Shown: piece by piece, positions 41,834-50,398 of the stretch
Layout: each line of letters starts with the position of its first letter
How positions within the stretch are numbered: position 1 is the first letter of the stretch
Assembly (NCBI GenBank): GCA_045576295.1
Contig: JAZNGF010000021.1
Coordinates: forward strand, 28,755 to 92,754
DNA from: CAVALG01 sp045576295
Lineage (GTDB): Bacteria > Bacillota > Clostridia > Oscillospirales > Acutalibacteraceae
DNA: 64,000 nt
Direction of reading: 5' to 3'
The notes under the pieces: model-generated
Seen by the model: only the letters and a program-made list of their open reading frames with translations
Told to the model about the DNA's origin: nothing
Database searches by the model: none
Position numbers and translations under genes: made by a program

Positions 41834-44362
41834 ATGAGTGAAATAAAATTTGTTATAGAAAAAAGTGCAAGGATAGATAAACTTGTTCACGACCTTTATG
41901 AAAAAATGCCCGAAATCGAGGCTGACAGAGGCGAGCTTATCACCGAAAGCTATATGCAAACCGAGCACCTGCCGATTGTTAAACGCCGCAGTGCAGCATT
42001 TTCTCACATTCTTAAAAATATCCCCATTGTTATCCGTGAAGGCGAGCTTATTGTTGGAAGCAACTCTAAAGCGCCGCGCGGATGCCAGGTTTACCCTGAA
42101 TATTCTTATGAATGGCTTGAATCGGAGTTCGACACGGTTGAAAAACGCGAGGCCGACCCGTTCTATATATCAGAAGAAACAAAGAGGCGGCTTCATAAGG
42201 TTTACCCTTACTGGAAGGGTAAAACCGTTAGCGATTTGGCGGCCGAAAATATGGCGCCCGAAGCGTTTGCCGCATTCACAAAGCACGATATGTTCACCGT
42301 TGGCAACTATTTTTACAACGGTGTTGGCCATATAAATGTTAACTATAACAAGGTTTTAACCAAGGGCTACGAAGGCATAATTGAAGAGGCAAAACTTGCC
42401 CTTTCATGTGTTCACGCGGCTGACGCCGACTATGTTAGCCGCCGCAACTTCCTTGAAGCGGTTATTGAAAGCTGCGAAGCAGTTATTGTTTACGCTAACA
42501 GATATGCAGATTTGGCTGAAGCCGAGGCTAAAAAATGCGCCGACCCTGTTCGCCGCAAAGAGCTTGAAACAATAGCCCAAAACTGCAGGCGCGTTCCTGC
42601 AAAACCGGCCCAAAACTTCTGGCAGGCTTGCCAGAGCTTCTGGTTCGTTCAGCAGCTTTTACAGCTTGAATCAAGCGGCCACTCAATCTCGCCCGGCAGG
42701 TTCGACCGTTATATGTACCCATTCTATAAGGCAGACCTTGACAAGGGTGCTATCACCCGTGAATCAGCCCAAGAACTGCTCGACTGCATTTGGGTTAAAC
42801 TTAACGACTTAAACAAGGTTCGCGATGCCGCTTCAGCCGAAGGATTTGCAGGCTATGGCCTTTTCCAAAACCTTATTGTTGGCGGCCAAACCGAACTTGG
42901 AACCGATTCAACCAACGATTTATCCTTTATGTGCCTTGAAGCCGCAATGCACGTTCGCCTGCCCCAGCCCTCAATTTCAATCAGGGTTTGGAACGGCTCA
43001 CCGCACGACCTTTTAATTAAGGCGGCAGCACTCACCAGAATCGGAACAGGTTTACCTGCCTATTATAACGATGAAATTATCATCCCCGCAATTATGCACA
43101 GGGGGCTAACCCTTGAAGAAGCAAGGGATTACTGCATAATCGGTTGTGTTGAGCCGCAAAAAGGCTCTAAAACCGATGGCTGGCACGATGCCGCATTCTA
43201 TAATATGTGCCGCCCGCTCGAGCTTGTTTTCTCGAACGGTATGGATAAGGGCGAGCAGATTGGCCCCAAAACGGGCGATGTTACCGAAATGCTCACCTTC
43301 GGCGAATTTTTCGAGGCATATAAAAAGCAAAACGAATATATGGTTTCGCTTCTTGTTAATGCCGATAACGCGGTTGACGTGGCTCACGCTGTTCGTTGCC
43401 CGCTACCGTTTGAATCTTGCATGGTTGATGATTGCATTGGCCGCGGCAAGAGCCTTCAAGAAGGTGGCGCGGTTTACAACTTCACAGGCCCGCAGGGCTT
43501 TGGTGTTGCCAATGTAACCGATGCGCTTTTAGCGGTTAAAAAATATGTTTTCGATGAAAAAACCATAACAATGGCCGAGCTTAAATCGGCACTTGATTTC
43601 AACTTCGGCAAGGGTATGCCAACCTCTAAAAAGGCCGAAATGGTTGCGGGAATTGTTAAATCCCTTATCGAAAAGGGCATAAATATAGGCGAAGAAACAA
43701 TTAAAACCGTAACAAACGCGGTAGCTTCAGGCACCGAAATGTCGGCTTCTCAAAAGGCTCGTTACGAAGAAATTTACGACCTTTTAGGCAAAGGCCCGAA
43801 ATACGGTAACGATGATTTCGCAACCGATATGTTCGCTCGCGAAGTGGGCGACGTTTACACCAAAGAGGTTGAAAAGTATAAAAACCCGCGCGGCGGCGTT
43901 TATCAGGCAGGCCTTTATTCTGTTTCTGCTAACGTTCCGCTCGGCGCTCAAACAGGCGCCACACCCGATGGCAGATACGCCTTCACACCAATTGCCGATG
44001 GCGTTGGCCCCGTTTCAGGCCGTGATACCTTAGGGCCTACTGCAACACTTAACTCTGTTGCCAAGTTAGACCACGGAATTGCCTCTAACGGAACACTTCT
44101 TAACCAAAAATTCCACCCATCAGCACTTGAGGGTATGGAAGGGCTTGAAAAATTAGCAGCGCTCGTTCAAGGCTATTTCGATCAAAAGGGTATGCACGTT
44201 CAGTTTAACGTTGTAAGCCGCGAAACATTGCTTGATGCTCAGGCTCACCCTGAAAATTATAAAACACTTGTTGTTCGTGTTGCGGGTTACAGCGCATTGT
44301 TCACAACCCTTTCACGTTCACTGCAGGATGATATTATTAACAGAACCGTTCAGGGTTGGTAA
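41834..44362 (+). CDS. Glycyl radical diol dehydratase (B12-independent propanediol/glycerol dehydratase family)
   Basis: An 842-residue glycyl radical enzyme expected to convert 1,2-propanediol to propionaldehyde. The active-site strand is 'CIIGCVEPQ' with thiyl Cys438 and the base Glu440, and the radical loop near the C-terminus is 'VVRVAGYSALF' with radical Gly818. The Gly-Cys-Val-Glu-Pro motif is shared by diol dehydratases and choline lyase; the neighbouring aldolase and aldehyde/alcohol dehydrogenases argue for diols. The N-terminus begins directly with the GRE fold and shows no clear encapsulation helix, unlike other cargo here. The radical is oxygen-sensitive, so expression must be anaerobic. 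RBS AAAGGAG. Confidence 0.93.
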   Translation: MSEIKFVIEKSARIDKLVHDLYEKMPEIEADRGELITESYMQTEHLPIVKRRSAAFSHILKNIPIVIREGELIVGSNSKAPRGCQVYPEYSYEWLESEFDTVEKREADPFYISEETKRRLHKVYPYWKGKTVSDLAAENMAPEAFAAFTKHDMFTVGNYFYNGVGHINVNYNKVLTKGYEGIIEEAKLALSCVHAADADYVSRRNFLEAVIESCEAVIVYANRYADLAEAEAKKCADPVRRKELETIAQNCRRVPAKPAQNFWQACQSFWFVQQLLQLESSGHSISPGRFDRYMYPFYKADLDKGAITRESAQELLDCIWVKLNDLNKVRDAASAEGFAGYGLFQNLIVGGQTELGTDSTNDLSFMCLEAAMHVRLPQPSISIRVWNGSPHDLLIKAAALTRIGTGLPAYYNDEIIIPAIMHRGLTLEEARDYCIIGCVEPQKGSKTDGWHDAAFYNMCRPLELVFSNGMDKGEQIGPKTGDVTEMLTFGEFFEAYKKQNEYMVSLLVNADNAVDVAHAVRCPLPFESCMVDDCIGRGKSLQEGGAVYNFTGPQGFGVANVTDALLAVKKYVFDEKTITMAELKSALDFNFGKGMPTSKKAEMVAGIVKSLIEKGINIGEETIKTVTNAVASGTEMSASQKARYEEIYDLLGKGPKYGNDDFATDMFAREVGDVYTKEVEKYKNPRGGVYQAGLYSVSANVPLGAQTGATPDGRYAFTPIADGVGPVSGRDTLGPTATLNSVAKLDHGIASNGTLLNQKFHPSALEGMEGLEKLAALVQGYFDQKGMHVQFNVVSRETLLDAQAHPENYKTLVVRVAGYSALFTTLSRSLQDDIINRTVQGW

Positions 44363-44398
44363 ACAAATTAATTAAAGAGTAAAACTATAAAGGGGGTT

Positions 44399-45193
44399 GT
44401 GAAATTGGAAAATCTGCTTAATACCGGCGGAAGAATCTTTAATATTCAGCGTTTTTCAATTCACGATGGCCCCGGTATTAGAACAATCGTGTTCTTCAAG
44501 GGCTGTAGTTTACGGTGCCGCTGGTGTTGCAACCCCGAATCGCAAAATTTCGAAATTGAAACACTTACCGAAGCCGGCAAGCCCAAAACCGTTGGGCGCG
44601 ATGTTACAGTTCGCGAGGTTTTAGCCGAAGCCCAGAAAGATAAACCCTACTACGCTCGCTCGGGCGGTGGGCTTACCCTTTCAGGCGGTGAAGCCTTCTG
44701 CCAGCCCGATTTTGCTTTTGCTTTATTAAAAGCGGCTCACGATGAGGGTTATAACACAGCGGTTGAAACCGCAGGGTTCTACCCATTTAAAAACATCGAA
44801 AAAAGCCTGCCTTATATCGATAATGTGCTTATGGATATTAAGTGTGTAAATAGCGAAAAGCATAAGGAATTCATCGGCAGGCCTAACGAACTTATTTTAG
44901 AAAACGCTAAAAAGATTTCGGCAGCCGCAAAAAATATGGTTGTAAGGGTTCCGGTAATTCCGGGCTTTAACGATTCCGAAGAAGAAATTTTGAGGATAGC
45001 CCGCTTTGCGGCAAGCCTTCAAAATGTTAAAGAGGTTCACCTGCTGCCTTATCACCGCCTCGGGTCTGACAAATATGCAGGCCTTGGCAGGCAGTATCTG
45101 CTTGAAGCGATAGAACCGCCTGGGGCGGCTAAAATGAACTATTTAAAAGAAGTTGTTAACCGCGCAGGGCTTAATTGCCGAATAGGCGGTTAA
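44399..45193 (+). CDS. Glycyl radical enzyme activating enzyme (radical SAM)
   Basis: A 264-residue radical SAM enzyme that installs the glycyl radical on the preceding dehydratase. The cluster motif is Cys36-x3-Cys40-x2-Cys43 in 'FKGCSLRCRWCCNPE', and the SAM site 'LTLSGGEAFCQPDFA' follows. The ferredoxin-like insert with two extra [4Fe-4S] clusters found in many GRE activases (usual length about 300) is missing, so it is of the short PflA-like form. The GTG at 44399 is only two bases from GGGGG; a TTG at 44405 has better spacing and may be the true start. Confidence 0.92.
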   Translation: MKLENLLNTGGRIFNIQRFSIHDGPGIRTIVFFKGCSLRCRWCCNPESQNFEIETLTEAGKPKTVGRDVTVREVLAEAQKDKPYYARSGGGLTLSGGEAFCQPDFAFALLKAAHDEGYNTAVETAGFYPFKNIEKSLPYIDNVLMDIKCVNSEKHKEFIGRPNELILENAKKISAAAKNMVVRVPVIPGFNDSEEEILRIARFAASLQNVKEVHLLPYHRLGSDKYAGLGRQYLLEAIEPPGAAKMNYLKEVVNRAGLNCRIGG

Positions 45194-45245
45194 TGCCCAT
45201 GTTTTCCATTAATTTTTGCTTTTTTAGCAGAACGGAGAATTAGAA

Positions 45246-45614
45246 ATGAACAACCCAAATTTAGGCGATAAAATGCGAATTATCCAGGAACTTGTTCCCG
45301 GTAAACAGGTAACCCTTTCGCACATTATTGCAAACCCCGATAAAAATTTATATCAAAAATTAGGGCTCGACCCGGCTGTGGATTATTCCCACGCCGCTAT
45401 TGGTGTTTTCACCGTAAGCCCTGCCGAAACGGCGGTTATCGCGGCCGATATTGCAATAAAAGCATCGGGCGCAGAGCTTAGCTTTGTTGATAGGTTCAGC
45501 GGCACGCTTATAATTTCGGGAACAGTATCGCAGGTTGAAGCATCGCTCACTGCGGTTAACAGTTACCTTGAAAGTAAACTCGGCTACACCGTTTGCGAAA
45601 CAACCCGAACCTAA
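45246..45614 (+). CDS. PduU/EutS-type BMC-H shell protein (circularly permuted)
   Basis: A 122-residue shell protein. The N-terminal 'IIQELVPGKQVTLSHIIANP' forms the beta-barrel lid typical of PduU and EutS, followed by the permuted BMC fold ('AIGVFTVSPAETAVIAADIA', 'GTLIISGTVSQVEASL'). PduU hexamers have a capped pore. It is followed after one base by the PduV-like GTPase gene, the same neighbour order as in pdu operons. Confidence 0.92.
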   Translation: MNNPNLGDKMRIIQELVPGKQVTLSHIIANPDKNLYQKLGLDPAVDYSHAAIGVFTVSPAETAVIAADIAIKASGAELSFVDRFSGTLIISGTVSQVEASLTAVNSYLESKLGYTVCETTRT

Positions 45615-45615
45615 T

Positions 45616-46041
45616 ATGAAAAAGCTTATTCTTATAGGCCGTTCCGAAGCGGGCAAAACAACGCTAACCCAAGCGCTTCGCGGCGGTAAAATCGAATATA
45701 ACAAAACCCAGTATATAAGTTTTGAAGATGCAATTATAGACACACCGGGCGAATACTGCCAAAAACGTGAACTCGGCGCAGCGCTGGCACTTTATGCCTA
45801 TGAAGCTGATATTTGCGGCTTGGTTTTAAGCGCTAACGAACCATATTCGCTCTTTAGCCCTAACATAACAAGCCTTGTTAACCGCGAGGTTATAGGCATT
45901 GTTACGGGCATCGATAAGCCTGATGCCAACCCTGACAGAGCGGTGCGTTGGTTAGAACTTGCAGGCTGCAAAAAGATTTTTAAAATCAGTTCCTACACAG
46001 GCGAAGGTGTAGAAGAATTACTGAAATATCTTGAAGATTAG
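45616..46041 (+). CDS. PduV/EutP-like small GTPase
   Basis: A 141-residue Ras-like GTPase: P-loop 'LIGRSEAGKTTL', switch II 'DTPGEYCQ', base-specificity 'TGIDKPDA' (in place of the usual NKxD) and 'SSYTGEGVEEL'. PduV associates with PduU on the shell and has been linked to BMC movement or positioning. The ATG at 45616 directly follows the pduU stop; longer upstream frames overlap pduU out of phase and are rejected. A ParA ATPase gene comes eight bases downstream. Confidence 0.9.
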   Translation: MKKLILIGRSEAGKTTLTQALRGGKIEYNKTQYISFEDAIIDTPGEYCQKRELGAALALYAYEADICGLVLSANEPYSLFSPNITSLVNREVIGIVTGIDKPDANPDRAVRWLELAGCKKIFKISSYTGEGVEELLKYLED

Positions 46042-46049
46042 GTGAAGCT

Positions 46050-46838
46050 ATGTCGAACACAAGGGTAATTGTTTTTGCAAATAATAAAGGCGGAAGCGGA
46101 AAATCAACAACCTGCTCAAATGTTGGCTATGCGCTGGCAAGCGAGGGCAAAAAGGTTCTGCTGATTGATGGTGATATGCAGCTTAATCTGTCGCTTTCTT
46201 TTTTCTCGGAAGACGATGTTCTGGCAATGGCCGCAGGCGAGAAAAACCTTTACAACGCCATAAGAAACGAAAAGGATTTAACCGATTACGTTGTGCCAAC
46301 GGGGTATGATAACCTTGATTTAATCCCCTCGTCAACCCTTATGAGCTCGATTGAATATGAACTTTTCACCAAATGGCAAAGGGAATTCGTTTTAAGAAAA
46401 TGCCTTAAAAAAATAAAGGAATCGGGCAAGTACGACTACATTTTAATCGACTCGCCACCAACGCTCGGCGGCTGGGTTATGAACATAATGTGTGCATCTG
46501 ATTACCTTATAATTCCGGTTGAAGCAAGCCCTTGGGGGCTGTTTGGCCTTGCAAATATGTTCGAATTTGTTGAAAAAATTTCCGAAATCGCGCCCGAACT
46601 TCAACTTTCGGGCATTGCCATAACCAAGGCAGATTCGCGAAAGAACTATTTAAAGCAAACCCTTGAAACGCTGTCGGGGCTTGAAGATATAACGGTGTAT
46701 GACACAATCATCCACACCGACAGTATGGTTGAATGGGCGCAAGATAACAGCAAGCCTGTTATAGCCTATAAACCGTCAAGCCGCGCATCTAAAGAATATA
46801 TAAATCTAACGAAAGAGGTAAGCGAAAAATGTCAGTAG
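46050..46838 (+). CDS. ParA/MinD-type ATPase, candidate microcompartment positioning protein (McdA-like)
   Basis: A 262-residue ParA-family ATPase. The deviant Walker A 'ANNKGGSGKSTTCSNVGYAL' contains both the signature Lys13 and Lys18; 'VLLIDGDMQLNLSLSF' is switch I and 'YILIDSPPTLGGWVMNIM' is switch II/Walker B. There is no N-terminal HTH, so it is of the small Soj/McdA kind. ParA proteins of this type form dynamic gradients on the nucleoid and move cargo. Being the penultimate gene of a BMC operon, with no parS or ParB nearby, its cargo is most likely the compartment. Start follows TTAGGTGAAGCT. Confidence 0.9.
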   Translation: MSNTRVIVFANNKGGSGKSTTCSNVGYALASEGKKVLLIDGDMQLNLSLSFFSEDDVLAMAAGEKNLYNAIRNEKDLTDYVVPTGYDNLDLIPSSTLMSSIEYELFTKWQREFVLRKCLKKIKESGKYDYILIDSPPTLGGWVMNIMCASDYLIIPVEASPWGLFGLANMFEFVEKISEIAPELQLSGIAITKADSRKNYLKQTLETLSGLEDITVYDTIIHTDSMVEWAQDNSKPVIAYKPSSRASKEYINLTKEVSEKCQ

Positions 46839-47119
46839 GGAAAAGCAGTTTATCAAGAGCGGCAAAATCAACAACCGAAGAAAAGGCAGTAAAAGCTCCT
46901 GCAAAGGCAGCGGCTGAAACAGAAAAAAAGTCAGCTCCCAAAGCAGCGCAGAAAACTTCGGCAAAGAGCACCAAAACAACATCAAAACCTAAAGCTCCTG
47001 CTAAAAAAAGCGCCGAAACTGCGGCTAAAGCACCAAAAGCGCCTGCAAAGAAACCTGCAGCCGCAAAAAACACAAACCGCGTTTCAGTTGGCGACAAAAT
47101 GCCTTACTATTTGCTGTAA
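46829..47119 (+). CDS. Lys/Ala-rich, probably disordered protein overlapping parA (McdB-like partner candidate)
   Basis: A 96-residue, strongly basic protein. Residues 1-12 ('MSVGKSSLSRAA') differ from the rest; about 13-80 are a low-complexity run of Lys, Ala, Thr, Ser and Pro resembling histone H1-type tails; the end 'NRVSVGDKMPYYLL' is hydrophobic and looks like a short binding motif. The start overlaps the last ten bases of parA and has GAGGTAAG upstream, so the two are translated as a pair. Small basic proteins beside ParA ATPases commonly act as their cargo adaptors and ATPase activators through an N-terminal Lys/Arg. That role is inferred; no sequence homology to a known McdB is claimed. 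Confidence 0.8.
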   Translation: MSVGKSSLSRAAKSTTEEKAVKAPAKAAAETEKKSAPKAAQKTSAKSTKTTSKPKAPAKKSAETAAKAPKAPAKKPAAAKNTNRVSVGDKMPYYLL

Positions 47120-47135
47120 TTCATATTTAATGCTT

Positions 47136-47170
47136 AAAAGCTCGGCGCAGTTATGTGCCGAGCTTTTTTC
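47136..47170 (+). terminator. Terminator of the microcompartment operon
   Basis: AAAAGCTCGGC (47136-47146) / GCCGAGCTTTT (47157-47167) with T6 tail, 17 bases after the last gene; no other T-tailed terminator was seen inside the operon. Confidence 0.9.
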
Positions 47171-47267
47171 TTTAAATGAAAACGGGAAAAGTATGATTTT
47201 TAAGAAAAAATTTGGGGTTATTCCTTTATTTTATCGGCGTAAAAAAATAATTTGTGGGCAATGTCGG

Positions 47268-47296
47268 TTGTAAAACTCGAAAAAATAATGTATAAT
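47268..47296 (+). promoter_or_regulatory. Promoter of lon
   Basis: TTGTAA (47268-47273), 17-base spacer, TATAAT (47291-47296), 37 bases before the lon ATG. No CIRCE or CtsR-type operator was recognised. Confidence 0.7.
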
Positions 47297-47333
47297 AGCC
47301 GTATCTTGAATTTAAGTTTTAGGAGAGTCAGCA

Positions 47334-49748
47334 ATGCCTGAATATATAAATGATATTTTTGTTTTACCAACAATGGCGCTTCGCGGCGTTGTTGTTTACC
47401 CCGGTATGTTTGTGCACTTCGATGTTGGCAGGCCAAAATCTATCGAAGCGCTTAAAGCTGCAATGGAAAGCGATCAAAAGATTTTTCTTTTAACCCAGCG
47501 CGATATGCGCAAAAATGAGGTTACAAGGGAAGAACTTTATGATATGGGCGTTATCGCCAAGGTTGTTCAGATGCTCAAACTGCCCGATGACGGTATGCGC
47601 GTTATGGTTGAGGGCGTTTGCCGAGCTGAATGCCTTAAAATTGAAGAATATTCGCCCTACCTTGTTTCAAAGGTTAGAATGTGCGAAGATACCGTGCCGC
47701 GTTGCAGTAAAATTTATCGCAGCGCGCTCATTCGCCGCGTTCGCGAAGCATTTGAAGAATATGCCGAAGCCAACCCAAAGCTTCCCGGCGATATAGTTTT
47801 AACCGTTATGTCGAGCGAAAATATGGGCTATCTTGCCGATTATATCGCATCGAACACGGGGATTGAGCTTGATGATAAGCAGTTTGTTTTAGAACAGCGC
47901 AACCCCCAAAAAAGGTTAGAGGCGGTTTTATCGCTTCTTATTCACGAAACCGAAATTTTAAGGATTGATGAAAAAATCGGCCGAACGGTTGCCGAAAAGT
48001 TAGAGCAAAACCAGCGCGAATACTATATGCGCGAGCAAATAAAGGTGCTTAATGAAGAGCTTTACGGGGAAGATGACCCCGATGAAGAGGCTGAAAGATA
48101 CCGCAAGAAAATAAACGCTTTAAAGGCAACCGATGAGGTTCGCGAAAAGCTTTTAAAAGAGGTTACTCACCTTACAAAAATGCCCTCTGGTTCGCAAGAG
48201 GCGGCGGTTATGCGCAATTATCTTGATTGCTGTTTAGACCTGCCTTGGGGCACATACACCAAAGATTTAACCGATGTTGTGAAATCGCGCAAAATTTTAG
48301 ACCGCCAGCATTACGGCCTTCAAAAGGTTAAGGAACGTATGATAGAGTTTCTGTCGGTTAAAGCGCTTAACGGCGATGCAAAAGGCCAGATTGTTTGCCT
48401 TGTGGGGCCACCAGGAGTGGGCAAAACATCTATTGCGCGCTCGGTTGCCGAATGCATGGGCAAAAAGTACACCCGCATTGCCCTTGGCGGAATTAACGAT
48501 GAAGCCGAGATTCGCGGCCACCGCAGAACCTATATTGGTTCAATGCCGGGCCGAATTATCGAAGCGCTTCGCCGCGCGGGCAGTGCAAACCCGCTTATGC
48601 TGTTAGATGAGATTGATAAACTGGCCGACAGCCATAAGGGCAGCCCAACATCGGCTATGCTTGAAGTGCTCGATAGTGAGCAGAATTTCAGCTTTGCCGA
48701 CCATTATGTTGATATGCCGTTTGATTTAAGCCGTGTTACCTTTATTGCAACGGCAAACTCTGCCGAGAACATTCCCGCCCCGCTTTTAGACAGAATGGAA
48801 ATTATCGAAATGGGAAGCTATACCCGCGAAGATAAATTCCATATTGCGCGCGGCCACCTTATTAAAAAAGCGCTTGCCGAACACGGGCTTACAGCGCGTA
48901 ATTTAAAAATAACCGATGGCGCGATTTATGAAATTATCGACAACTACACCCGCGAAGCAGGCGTTAGGCAACTCGCGCGCGAGATTGCCGCAATATGCCG
49001 AAAAACGGCTGTAAAAATCGTTTCGGGTGAAGCCGCTTCGCTCACCGTTAGTGTTAAAAACCTTAATGATGTTTTGGGCGCGGCTAAATATAAGAACACC
49101 TTTAACAACAAGGCAGATGAGGTGGGGCTTGTTAACGGCCTTGCGTGGACTGCGGTTGGCGGCACGATGATGCGGCTTGAAGCGGTTGCCGTTGAAGGCA
49201 CAGGAAAACTCGAGCTAACAGGTTCGCTTGGCGATGTTATGCAGGAATCGGCTCGTGCGGCGGTTACCTATGTTAGAAGCCGCGCTAAAGAGCTTGGCGT
49301 TGCCCCTGATTTTTATAAAACGCGCGACCTTCACATTCACGCCGATGAAGCCGCCATCCCGAAAGATGGCCCGTCAGCCGGCGTTACAATGACAACGGCG
49401 GTTGTGTCGGCTCTTACAGGTGTTCCCGTTCGGCACGACGTTGCTATGACGGGTGAAGTTACCATAAGGGGCCGCGTTATGGCAATAGGGGGCTTAAAAG
49501 AAAAGAGTATGGCGGCATACAAAGCAGGAATTAAACGTGTGTTTATCCCTGCCGATAATACGCCCGATATCGAGGAAGTTGACGATGCCGTTAAGGCGGC
49601 TGTTGAGTTTATCCCTGTAAGCAACGTTGACGATATTATTGCGTCTGCACTGGCAGAAAACCCGTTTAAGTGCAAGCAGGCAACCACTTCGATTGAATAC
49701 CACATTGAATCGGGCGCCTGCAATCGCACTGAAGTTTCGGTTCATTAG
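47334..49748 (+). CDS. lon: ATP-dependent protease Lon
   Basis: An 804-residue cytosolic AAA+ protease degrading misfolded and regulatory proteins. Residues 1-205 are the LonN substrate domain ('FVLPTMALRGVVVYPGMFVH'); the AAA+ module has Walker A 'VGPPGVGKTSIARS' and Walker B 'LMLLDEIDKL'; the C-terminal serine/lysine protease has Ser681 in 'KDGPSAGVTM' and Lys724 in 'GGLKEKSMAA', 43 residues apart as in E. coli Lon. Length is typical. engB follows ten bases later, the usual lon-engB order of many Bacillota. Confidence 0.97.
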   Translation: MPEYINDIFVLPTMALRGVVVYPGMFVHFDVGRPKSIEALKAAMESDQKIFLLTQRDMRKNEVTREELYDMGVIAKVVQMLKLPDDGMRVMVEGVCRAECLKIEEYSPYLVSKVRMCEDTVPRCSKIYRSALIRRVREAFEEYAEANPKLPGDIVLTVMSSENMGYLADYIASNTGIELDDKQFVLEQRNPQKRLEAVLSLLIHETEILRIDEKIGRTVAEKLEQNQREYYMREQIKVLNEELYGEDDPDEEAERYRKKINALKATDEVREKLLKEVTHLTKMPSGSQEAAVMRNYLDCCLDLPWGTYTKDLTDVVKSRKILDRQHYGLQKVKERMIEFLSVKALNGDAKGQIVCLVGPPGVGKTSIARSVAECMGKKYTRIALGGINDEAEIRGHRRTYIGSMPGRIIEALRRAGSANPLMLLDEIDKLADSHKGSPTSAMLEVLDSEQNFSFADHYVDMPFDLSRVTFIATANSAENIPAPLLDRMEIIEMGSYTREDKFHIARGHLIKKALAEHGLTARNLKITDGAIYEIIDNYTREAGVRQLAREIAAICRKTAVKIVSGEAASLTVSVKNLNDVLGAAKYKNTFNNKADEVGLVNGLAWTAVGGTMMRLEAVAVEGTGKLELTGSLGDVMQESARAAVTYVRSRAKELGVAPDFYKTRDLHIHADEAAIPKDGPSAGVTMTTAVVSALTGVPVRHDVAMTGEVTIRGRVMAIGGLKEKSMAAYKAGIKRVFIPADNTPDIEEVDDAVKAAVEFIPVSNVDDIIASALAENPFKCKQATTSIEYHIESGACNRTEVSVH

Positions 49749-49758
49749 GAGTCAAATT

Positions 49759-50346
49759 ATGAATTACAATAACGTAAACTTTGAAATGTCGGTTGGAACG
49801 GCGGCGCAGATGCCGCCATCAACCCTGCCCGAAATTTGCTTTTCGGGGCGCTCAAACGTTGGGAAATCATCGCTTATAAATAAAATCTTAGCCCGAAAAT
49901 CAATGGCTCGCGTTAGCACAAAGCCCGGGAAAACCGTTACGGTTAACTTCTTTAAGCTTGAAAATGTTCGCCTTGCCGACCTGCCGGGTTACGGCTATGC
50001 AAAGGTGTCTTTTTCCGAGCGCGAGCGTTGGTCGGAGCTTATGGAGCATTATTTTGGAAGTGAGCGTAACATAGCGCACGTTTTTCAGCTTGTTGATATG
50101 CGCCATAGCCCCTCGCAACACGACATTGATATGTTAGGCTTTTTAGCACACGAGGGCTACAACTTCAGCGTTATTTTAACCAAAAGCGATAAGCTTAATA
50201 AAACCGAGCGCACCGCTCGCCTTAAAGCGTTTGAAGAAGAGCTTGCATTTTTGCCCGAGGGAACAAAGGTTATCCCGTTTTCTTCGCAAAACGGCGAAGG
50301 GGTAGAAGAGGTTAGAAAAATTATAGAGCAAATAAACGAAATATGA
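49759..50346 (+). CDS. ysxC: Ribosome biogenesis GTPase EngB/YsxC
   Basis: A 195-residue essential GTPase needed for 50S ribosomal subunit assembly. G1 'SGRSNVGKSSLINKIL', G3 'LADLPGYGYAK', G4 'ILTKSDKL' and G5-like 'IPFSSQNGEG' are all visible. The ATG at 49759 follows TTAGGAG; longer frames starting inside lon are rejected. It is probably co-transcribed with lon. Confidence 0.95.
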   Translation: MNYNNVNFEMSVGTAAQMPPSTLPEICFSGRSNVGKSSLINKILARKSMARVSTKPGKTVTVNFFKLENVRLADLPGYGYAKVSFSERERWSELMEHYFGSERNIAHVFQLVDMRHSPSQHDIDMLGFLAHEGYNFSVILTKSDKLNKTERTARLKAFEEELAFLPEGTKVIPFSSQNGEGVEEVRKIIEQINEI

Positions 50347-50398
50347 AAAAGGGGCTGTTTTTGAGGCACACTCCAAAAAAGAGGACGTGTGCCCCAGC

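Noticed and set aside
46829..47119. Frameshifted C-terminus of the ParA gene
   Set aside because: ParA is complete at its usual length with a normal end, and the small frame has its own GAGGTAAG and ATG.
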